Shown: piece after piece, positions 17,301 to 20,171 of the stretch
How positions within the stretch are numbered: position 1 is the stretch's first letter
Layout: each line of letters begins with the position of its first letter
Assembly: GCA_028565635.1 (NCBI GenBank)
Contig: JAOXYB010051501.1
Location: forward strand, 1 to 20,171
Length of the DNA stretch: 20,171 nucleotides
DNA from: Phoronis ovalis
Lineage: Eukaryota > Phoronida > Phoronidae
Direction: 5' to 3'
Notes under the pieces: model-generated
What the model was told of the DNA's origin: nothing
Database searches by the model: none
What the model saw: only the letters and a program-made list of their open reading frames with translations
Position numbers and translations under genes: made by a program

Positions 17301-19710
17301 GGAGTACAGAAAGCAATGTCTCTGACATTGATGTGATAGATTTGACTTCTGTTGGTTTCCCGAAAGAAAAATTGAAAAAAGAAGATGAAAAAAATTCTAA
17401 AATGTTCTCCCAAAGCGAGGCTTGTGGCAATAATGATAATGTTGATAGAAGTTATCTTCAAATGTACTTGAAGCGTAAACAGACGAACAAAGAGTTGGAA
17501 AAATGCTTGCAAAGTAAGTGTTCAAATGAGAAACCAGATGCTGTTCAGACATCTGCAAGAACTAAAGGGAGATTAGATGAAGAGGAACTAAAACAAATTG
17601 CAGAGAATATTATCAAACACTTGCCTACAACTCACCATGATTCTGATGCACCTATGACTTGTTTGTACATAATTAATTCTGCTGACCAGTTGCCTAGAAA
17701 ACCAGCACCTGTCCATTCCCTGTTCGCTAATTATGCATGCAAACCAGACCCTGTTATGCCTAGCCTAAGCTACGAGTCTGTTGTTACAACCAACTCTGTA
17801 AAGTTTGGGCAGGATTCTGACAAGGTGACAATTCTCTGTGTAGTTGGTTTTAACCTGCTTTCTTTACTTTATTTATTCTTATTAACATTTTATTTGCTTT
17901 TTGTTCAGTTAAATGACACCTAGTATTTGTGCATTTTGCCTTGTAACATGTAAAGAGTCGGTGATGTGCATAGAGAATCATACATAGTCATAAACAGATT
18001 GAAATTATATCACCTGGTGTTTTAATCATTTTCTGCATGTGTCTGTTTATTCCTTACCTTAAATTTAATTTCAGGTTACTTTGTACATTGTTTTTATACA
18101 GATTTGCGTTCTTGGTAATCTTTTATGCATGACTATATTTTAGCCAGAGGAATCAGAACCTAGTAAAACACCGAGAACCCTGCCTGCCATACCTAAACAA
18201 GAAAAGAAACCTGGAAAGGTTAGAGGGTTTTAAAGAATTACTGGTGACATCTTTGGTGCTTTCACTGTTTTCCTGTTTGTTTCTTAATTTGTAGGTTTTT
18301 AACTAGTGGTGTTTCTTCGGGTGATTTGTTTTATGCTACAATACTGTTGTACTTTGCTATTTTTCATGTTATTTGTTTGTGCTTGGTGCTTTTGTGTCTG
18401 TTTTAAAGAATTAACTACTGAGATATCAAAATACACTTGCTTCACTGCTCAATCATACAAGCAACTCAGTCTGTTAACTTTTTTTCTACAAGAATGATCA
18501 TATTTTGAGAAATTGCTTGATCTGGTTGAATTGTGCTCACTGATAACAGCATTTTCTTAAGCAACTAATACTCTAAATTTTGAGTTAATACTGCTTTTAG
18601 ACACTACCTAAAAATCCTGAATCAATTCTAATTTTCTCTTGTTTGCAATACTTTAATTTTAACACTTTGGCCCTGTTGTCAGAAACATTGTAAAGTTACA
18701 ATTTCGTAACTTGTATAAATTGTATAATTACAGAGTTAAGGAATTGTAAATGCTTACGATTTTTCTGTCACCAGGCCATCTGGTCTGCTTACTGTAACAA
18801 ACAAATACACTCTTGCTGCATAGTATTATAATACAACTGTATATATAACAAGATAAGTACGACTTTACAAAGTCTGCAACTACGTTTTAATATAATGTTT
18901 ACTGAAAGTCATGAATATAGTATTCATGACTTTAATAAATAATTATAGTCTTTATTTAGTCACAGACGTTCTTTCCCACCACTTGCCATGTGTACAATGG
19001 ATATTATCACAAACCACAAACAATATTTTTTTTAGCGTTAGTCTAATTTATTAAATTATCTTTACACAATACATAGTTGACTGAGGATGAGGAAAGTGAT
19101 GCCTGGGACTCCGACGTCGAGGAACATGAAAACTTGGCTGAAGCATACTCGGATGCATTAAGTCAAAAGCCGACTATGGAGGTTAGCTTTTTACGAAAGT
19201 GTGATGATGGTACTCTTAAATAAAGTCATTGCTCAAACTAGTTTGCATTTTAAAAATAATTGTGTTATATTTACAAGACCATTTACTAGTATTATAGATA
19301 GAGTGAGTGCATAGCTGTTACAATTTTCATTACAACTAGCAATAATGATTATCACATACTGTTTAAATTGAAAAAAAAACAAACTTGAAATGTTTGAACA
19401 AAAATGAAAAAACTCTGCAAATAATGTTAGCATAATTCCCGTTTAATGGATAACAATGCAGATTGAAGTAATAAAGTACCTGATGTATTCACACCATATA
19501 TTAGATGACTATTTGCATCAAAATGCATAAGCATACATTTCTCATACAAACAACATTGTGTGTTTTCCCGTCATCTCGTTATGTACTTTGCATGCTCTGT
19601 CTGTTTGCTTGTAGCTTGGTCAATCCCAAGAAACTAATCCCCTACCTCGAGCGAAATCTACCACCGATAAAATGCCAGAACCCAGCAAAATCTCATCCAA
19701 AAAGGCCAAG
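2192..19710 (+). CDS. ANKRD26-like ankyrin-repeat scaffold protein with a giant exon (partial gene, 15 exons, both ends outside the window)
   Basis: Exons at 2192-2365, 2778-2884, 3516-3610, 4047-4241, 4805-4923, 5420-5458, 6065-6122, 6696-7048, 7161-7268, 7462-7534, 7916-8088, 8510-17824, 18144-18218, 19077-19181 and 19615-19710 join in one open frame, every junction with AG/GT and matching phase. The product runs through five C-terminal ankyrin repeats (residues about 1-149), an acidic Ser-rich linker (150-498), a 3105-residue giant-exon segment (499-3603) and more linker (3604-3695). The family call rests on the ankyrin-plus-linker order and on the DDSWGDTDDDDL and VPKLNLSKLLKPS blocks, which resemble, from memory, the segment after the ankyrin repeats of vertebrate ANKRD26. 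That protein is about 1.7 kDa x 10^2 residues long, has a coiled-coil C-terminal half and acts at centriolar distal appendages, where it recruits PIDD1. The coiled coils are not in the window. Function in this animal is inferred. Confidence 0.75.
2366..2777 (+). other. Intron, 412 nt
   Basis: Donor GTAAGA, acceptor TTTTCCAG. No coding potential was seen. It contains the 20-mer TACAAAAATATTTACTGTAA at 2699-2718, which recurs exactly at 5500-5519. Confidence 0.8.
2778..2884 (+). CDS. Exon 2 in view: ankyrin repeat
   Basis: 107 nt, starting in phase 0 and ending with two bases of a split AGG codon, donor AG|GTATCT. It encodes an ankyrin repeat with EGKTPLHISSAERHKDICQL followed by the GANINAQDN turn of the next. 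The TPLH tetrapeptide and GANINAQD are textbook ankyrin signatures. Confidence 0.9.
2885..3515 (+). other. Intron, 631 nt
   Basis: Donor GTATCT, acceptor GGCTTTGCAG. No exon, RNA gene or clear repeat was seen. The block around 3190-3360 is less AT-rich than the rest and could be an old repeat fragment, but I cannot assign it. Confidence 0.75.
3516..3610 (+). CDS. Exon 3 in view: ankyrin repeat
   Basis: 95 nt completing the split Arg codon and ending one base into a Gly codon. It encodes TALMQACHDGDSGLVKLLLQ and FKADTLFKDAKG, an ankyrin repeat. Its last 17 bases and donor (AAGG|GTACGT) form the start of a 61-bp tandem duplication. Splicing at the copied donor instead (GT at 3672) would add 61 nt with an in-frame TAG, so the first donor is taken as the productive one. 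Confidence 0.88.
3594..3715 (+). repeat. 61-bp tandem duplication spanning an exon-intron junction
   Basis: Positions 3594-3654 and 3655-3715 are adjacent direct copies differing at one base (T at 3644, G at 3705). Each copy contains the last 17 bases of exon 3, the GTACGT donor and 44 bases of intron. The near identity implies a recent event. The second copy is a decoy donor that would shift the frame. Confidence 0.95.
3611..4046 (+). other. Intron, 436 nt
   Basis: Starts at the first of two duplicated GTACGT donors and ends at ATTCTTGCAG. Apart from the 61-bp duplication it is AT-rich and featureless. Confidence 0.8.
4047..4241 (+). CDS. Exon 4 in view: last ankyrin repeat and start of linker
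   Basis: 195 nt, entering at codon position 2 and leaving after one base. It encodes the capping ankyrin repeat (GWTADDCAVMAGHHGCSQLI) and then a basic/Ser-Pro linker (SGRSPRHAPLSSDRSSNKST). The donor is GGAG|GTCTGA, a weak match to consensus. It is chosen because it is the only donor nearby that leaves the phase needed by the next exon, and translation would otherwise stop at TAA a few codons on. Confidence 0.82.
4242..4804 (+). other. Intron, 563 nt
   Basis: Weak donor GTCTGA, acceptor ATCTGTTTTAG. ORFs on both strands here (4288-4654) lack any recognisable protein feature and look like chance. Confidence 0.75.
4805..4923 (+). CDS. Exon 5 in view: acidic linker with two tryptophan motifs
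   Basis: 119 nt, phase 1 in and phase 0 out (AAG|GTACAT). It encodes GNDDWSDNTASKISE, a glycine run, then DDSWGDTDDDDLPINVSKK. The second block closely resembles the acidic DDSW motif that I recall just after the ankyrin repeats of ANKRD26/CCDC144 proteins and is the best family marker in the window. Trp codons are at 4816 and 4876. Confidence 0.87.
4924..5419 (+). other. Intron, 496 nt
   Basis: Donor GTACAT, acceptor CCCTTACATAG. Nothing else was recognised. Confidence 0.75.
5420..5458 (+). CDS. Exon 6 in view: 13-codon acidic micro-exon
   Basis: 39 nt, phase 0 on both sides, CATAG|G...CAG|GTATTA. It encodes DPHNDDDDNTQPQ, extending the acidic linker. Being symmetric and tiny, it could be a cassette exon, since skipping it keeps the frame (exon 5 joins exon 7 in phase 0). 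The GAT run could be a short microsatellite. Confidence 0.7.
5459..6064 (+). other. Intron, 606 nt
   Basis: Donor GTATTA, acceptor TTTTGTCTCTAG. It contains the second copy of the 20-mer TACAAAAATATTTACTGTAA (5500-5519). No coding potential was seen. Confidence 0.75.
6065..6122 (+). CDS. Exon 7 in view: VPK-LSKLL linker block
   Basis: 58 nt, phase 0 in, one base of a split Asp codon out (G|GTAAGT, a strong donor). It encodes KQVPKLNLSKLLKPSDDES. The VPK-x-x-L-x-K-L pattern following the DDSW motif matches the order I recall in vertebrate ANKRD26, which supports both the exon and the family call. Confidence 0.87.
6123..6695 (+). other. Intron, 573 nt
   Basis: Donor GTAAGT, acceptor TTTTTTCCAG. 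No other feature was recognised. Confidence 0.75.
6696..7048 (+). CDS. Exon 8 in view: disordered Ser/Lys linker
   Basis: 353 nt, ending GAC|GTGAGT. It encodes 117 residues rich in Ser, Asn, Gln and Lys with an internal Arg/Lys-x-D-S alternation (KRADSD, QRTDSN, KKTDST) and two tryptophan motifs, QSTWSDNDSP (TGG at 6929) and ESDWD at the very end (TGG at 7043), the latter completed by the next exon. The open frame continues into the intron only to 7120, so the donor is needed. Confidence 0.88.
7161..7268 (+). CDS. Exon 9 in view: linker
   Basis: 108 nt, phase 0 both ends, TTTTCAG|TCT to AAA|GTAAGA. It encodes SSQDENDDLVMSALMGDAQS followed by a Lys-rich tail. It joins exon 8 to make ESDWD-SSQDEND. 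DLVMSAL resembles, from memory, an MMSALGLG-type segment in vertebrate ANKRD26. An alternative donor after GAG at 7249 (GTGAAA) would shorten it by six codons in frame... the downstream GTAAGA is the better match. Confidence 0.83.
7462..7534 (+). CDS. Exon 10 in view: short linker exon
   Basis: 73 nt, phase 0 in, phase 1 out, TTATTACAG|GAT to GCAG|GTTTGT. It encodes DAEDVPMTSTLKSTGSTMTK and DKQA, with no recognisable motif. It is accepted because its phases connect exons 9 and 11 without stops and both boundaries fit the splice consensus. Confidence 0.75.
7535..7915 (+). other. Intron, 381 nt
   Basis: Donor GTTTGT, acceptor TTTTTCTTCGCAG. Nothing else was recognised. Confidence 0.75.
7916..8088 (+). 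CDS. Exon 11 in view: acidic linker with DSDWDS
   Basis: 173 nt, phase 1 in and phase 0 out (GAG|GTACAA). It encodes EIMADLGMSDISEVSDPDDL, a short basic patch, DSDWDSMMESGN (TGG at 8017) and PELKFSVVQKE. The DSDWDS motif repeats the one made across exons 8 and 9. Confidence 0.86.
8089..8509 (+). other. Intron, 421 nt
   Basis: Donor GTACAA, acceptor CTACTTGTTTCAG. Nothing else was recognised. Confidence 0.75.
8510..8578 (+). CDS. Exon 12, putative short form (23 codons)
   Basis: From the same acceptor, a canonical donor GAG|GTGAGA sits after 69 nt, phase 0. It would encode SDFDSTIDEEPPESLDNRNS and QSE, the same size and acidic style as neighbouring exons, and would splice in frame to 18144. 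The size and phase fit suggests that this is the ancestral exon and that the long form is its extension. Splicing here would remove 8579-18143. Confidence 0.5.
8510..17824 (+). CDS. Exon 12 in view, long form: giant exon, 3105 codons, Ser-rich scaffold segment
   Basis: An uninterrupted 9.3-kb frame between TTGTTTCAG and AAG|GTGACA, phase 0 at both ends; no native ATG is needed because it is entered by splicing. The protein is very Ser-rich and mostly low-complexity, without recognisable folded domains. Visible landmarks: a basic, less disordered island (9323-9505, with MRRQLPCIP and FQHIRRLKSEM); two short DG-centred strands (near 11460 and 11685); an aromatic/Pro island (about 11095-11275); AKAP-like helices at 12629, 12734, 13712, 14441, 14576 and 17588; RVxF-type sites at 10994, 13388 and 14984; an FFAT-like EFFDIPT at 10253; a LIR-like DNDWSII at 14390; six SPIK repeats (15026-15568); duplicated helix/SASRT-SP units (16001-16192). 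I know of no equivalent segment in vertebrate ANKRD26. A modular signalling scaffold is inferred from these motifs. Confidence 0.85.
8576..8584 (+). promoter_or_regulatory. Candidate alternative 5' splice site controlling inclusion of the giant segment
   Basis: GAG|GTGAGA is close to the animal donor consensus and stronger by eye than the distal donor AAG|GTGACA at 17825. Both leave phase 0, so the choice would insert or omit 3082 residues without changing the rest of the protein. The site is seen directly; its use is inferred. Confidence 0.5.
15026..15568 (+). repeat. Six tandem 29-31-residue repeats with a V-A-[VL]-S-P-I-K core
   Basis: Copies begin at 15026, 15113, 15206, 15296, 15389 and 15479. 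Each opens with [STN]-[VI]-A-[VL]-SPIK and has NQTS[FV] (CQSSF in the last) about eight residues later. S-P-x-K is the full CDK-type phosphorylation consensus and is invariant in all six. Copies 2 and 4 are nearly the same, as are copies 3 and 5, which shows that the array last grew by duplication of a two-copy unit. Confidence 0.95.
15113..15478 (+). repeat. Recent 183-bp tandem duplication (two SPIK repeats per unit)
   Basis: 15113-15295 and 15296-15478 align without gaps with about 13 differences by eye, most of which change the protein outside the SPIK and NQTS cores. The unit holds one 31-residue and one 30-residue repeat, so duplication kept the frame. Confidence 0.93.
16001..16192 (+). 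repeat. Duplicated helix plus SASRT-x-SP unit
   Basis: 16001-16084 encodes EVSVIVKDLTENIVNCLKDM then SASRTNSP; 16106-16192 encodes EFVSSVISDLTDNIIHYLEQ then ESASRTCSP. The shared pattern is V-I-x-DLT-[ED]-N-I, a predicted amphipathic helix, followed by SASRT-x-SP. The DNA has diverged, so the duplication is old. The LTQNLTENISKL helix at 14420-14455 looks like a third, more distant relative. Confidence 0.85.
17825..18143 (+). other. Intron, 319 nt (with 99 nt of open read-through at its start)
   Basis: Donor GTGACA, acceptor ATATTTTAG. If not spliced, the giant exon frame runs on to TAG at 17921-17923 and adds a strongly hydrophobic stretch (SLLYLFLLTFYLLFV). The T-rich intron composition explains Phe/Leu codons, so this is most likely incidental. 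No AATAAA follows closely. Confidence 0.75.
18144..18218 (+). CDS. Exon 13 in view: Pro/Lys linker
   Basis: 75 nt, phase 0 both ends, TTTTAG|CCA to AAG|GTTAGA. It encodes PEESEPSKTPRTLPAIPKQE then KKPGK, a basic proline-rich disordered stretch. It accepts either form of exon 12 in frame. Confidence 0.8.
18219..19076 (+). other. Intron, 858 nt, with a perfect hairpin
   Basis: Donor GTTAGA, acceptor ACACAATACATAG. An alternative AG at about 19035 (TTTTTTTTAG) is followed by in-frame stops and is not used. It contains the 13-bp inverted repeat at 18905-18933 and an adjacent AATAAA. The plus-strand ORF at 18306-18497 has no recognisable feature. Confidence 0.75.
18905..18933. repeat. Perfect 13-bp inverted repeat with 3-nt loop
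   Basis: AAAGTCATGAATA, loop TAG, TATTCATGACTTT. It is followed immediately by AATAAATAATTATAG. It could fold as a stem-loop in RNA or be the remnant of a small palindromic element; its function is unknown. Confidence 0.95.
19077..19181 (+). CDS. Exon 14 in view: acidic linker with SDAWDSDVEE
   Basis: 105 nt, phase 0 both ends, CATAG|TTG to GAG|GTTAGC. It encodes LTEDEESDAWDSDVEEHENL then AEAYSDALSQKPTME. It again carries the Trp-in-acid motif (TGG at 19104), tying the sequence beyond the giant exon to the linker before it and supporting one continuous gene. Confidence 0.87.
19182..19614 (+). other. Intron, 433 nt
   Basis: Donor GTTAGC, acceptor TCTGTTTGCTTGTAG. Nothing else was recognised. 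Confidence 0.75.
19615..19710 (+). CDS. Exon 15 in view: basic Ser/Pro linker
   Basis: 96 nt, phase 0 both ends, TTGTAG|CTT to AAG|GTTAGA. It encodes LGQSQETNPLPRAKSTTDKM and PEPSKISSKKAK. A longer ORF in another frame covers it (19505-19828), but that frame cannot be entered in phase from exon 14. No stop codon is reached, so the gene continues to the right. Confidence 0.78.
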
Positions 19711-20171
19711 GTTAGATTGCTGTTGTGTGTTGTTAAATGGCTTATTTCCTGAGTCACTGTCTTATCTGTTTGTAGGTTTTAAAAGAAATATTAAATGTTG
19801 TTGTAGAAAAAGACATTACAATAATTGAGTTTTAAAGAGACATATTTTACTCTTAATTGATGATTTATGAAATATTGTCTGGATATGTTTCACTTGGACA
19901 GTGCTGATATCATATACATGTTTACTTTTCAGTATTACAAAATTATTTATTTACTTACCAGCAAGTTGTGTTATAATTGTTTTTTTTTGCATTTTGTTTA
20001 TGATATTGGGTGCTTTGAGTTAGTTCAAAATAGACTATTTGCTTACACTTGATGGAGCCGCCGGTCATGAACTGAAACATTCCCAGTATTCAGTGGAGTC
20101 CGCATCATTAATTCACAAAATGTGACTCCACCAAGTGCATGTAAATACTATATTTAGGATGATTACATGTA
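19711..20171 (+). other. Start of the next intron; no exon recognised to the window end
   Basis: After the GTTAGA donor the sequence is AT-rich with T tracts. No AG-bounded phase-0 exon with a GT donor was found. The expected coiled-coil exons are therefore outside the window. Confidence 0.65.

Noticed and set aside
18227-18413. GTTTTAAAGAATTA present twice (18227 and 18400), suggesting a tandem repeat
   Set aside because: The flanks do not align at a constant offset; most likely chance in AT-rich intron.
19025-19076. Alternative acceptor TTTTTTTTAG near 19035 for exon 14
   Set aside because: The added sequence has stop codons in the required frame; the acceptor at 19076 keeps phase 0.
18144-19790. 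Possible duplication of exon 13 as exon 15, because both end AAG|GTTAGA and have a TTTGTAGGTTTT stretch about 70 nt downstream
   Set aside because: The encoded peptides do not align beyond basic/Pro composition, and the intronic match is short and T-rich.
19505-19828. 107-codon plus-strand ORF overlapping exon 15
   Set aside because: It is in a different frame from the phase-0 exon chain, begins in intron upstream of a good acceptor, and shows no protein features.
1-20171. tRNA, rRNA, transposase or retroelement genes
   Set aside because: No cloverleaf, rRNA-like block or mobile-element protein was recognised on either strand by eye; diverged non-coding repeats cannot be excluded.

Overview
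The window is animal nuclear DNA. It is AT-rich and has many GT-AG introns with pyrimidine-tract acceptors, and there are no bacterial-style operons or RNA genes. All supported coding sequence belongs to one plus-strand gene that enters from the left and leaves on the right. Fifteen exons chain in a single continuous reading frame from 2192 to 19710 (3695 codons with the long form of exon 12, 613 with the short form). The host looks like an invertebrate. A lophotrochozoan such as a mollusc would fit, but nothing here fixes the phylum.

Layout. Positions 1-2191 hold no recognisable exon and are probably intron. Exons 1-4 (2192-4241) encode the last five ankyrin repeats of an N-terminal ankyrin domain and the start of a linker. 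Exons 5-11 (4805-8088) encode a disordered, acidic/Ser-rich linker carrying tryptophan-in-acid motifs (DDSWGDTDDDD, ESDWDSS, DSDWDS) and a VPKLNLSKLLKPS block. Together with the ankyrin repeats these point to the ANKRD26/CCDC144 family, whose vertebrate member acts at centriolar distal appendages. Exons 13-15 (18144-19710) continue the same style of linker. The coiled-coil half expected for the family must lie to the right of the window.

The striking element is exon 12. A canonical donor at 8579 would make it a 69-nt exon like its neighbours, but the reading frame stays open for another 9.2 kb, to a second donor at 17825. Both ends are in phase 0, so alternative 5' splice-site choice would add 3082 residues without changing the downstream frame. 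The layout resembles the giant alternative exons of neuronal ankyrins. The giant segment is Ser-rich and mostly disordered. It contains a six-copy CDK-site-like SPIK repeat array, a duplicated helix-plus-SASRT-SP unit, several short helical islands that fit the A-kinase-anchoring (PKA RII-binding) pattern, PP1-type RVxF sites, and single LIR-like and FFAT-like motifs. I infer a large signalling scaffold module spliced into an ANKRD26-type protein; the short-motif assignments are hypotheses.

Smaller features include a 61-bp tandem duplication that copies the splice donor of exon 3, and a perfect 13-bp hairpin just before an AATAAA in the intron after exon 13. The read-through end of the giant exon would encode a transmembrane-like tail if its donor were skipped.
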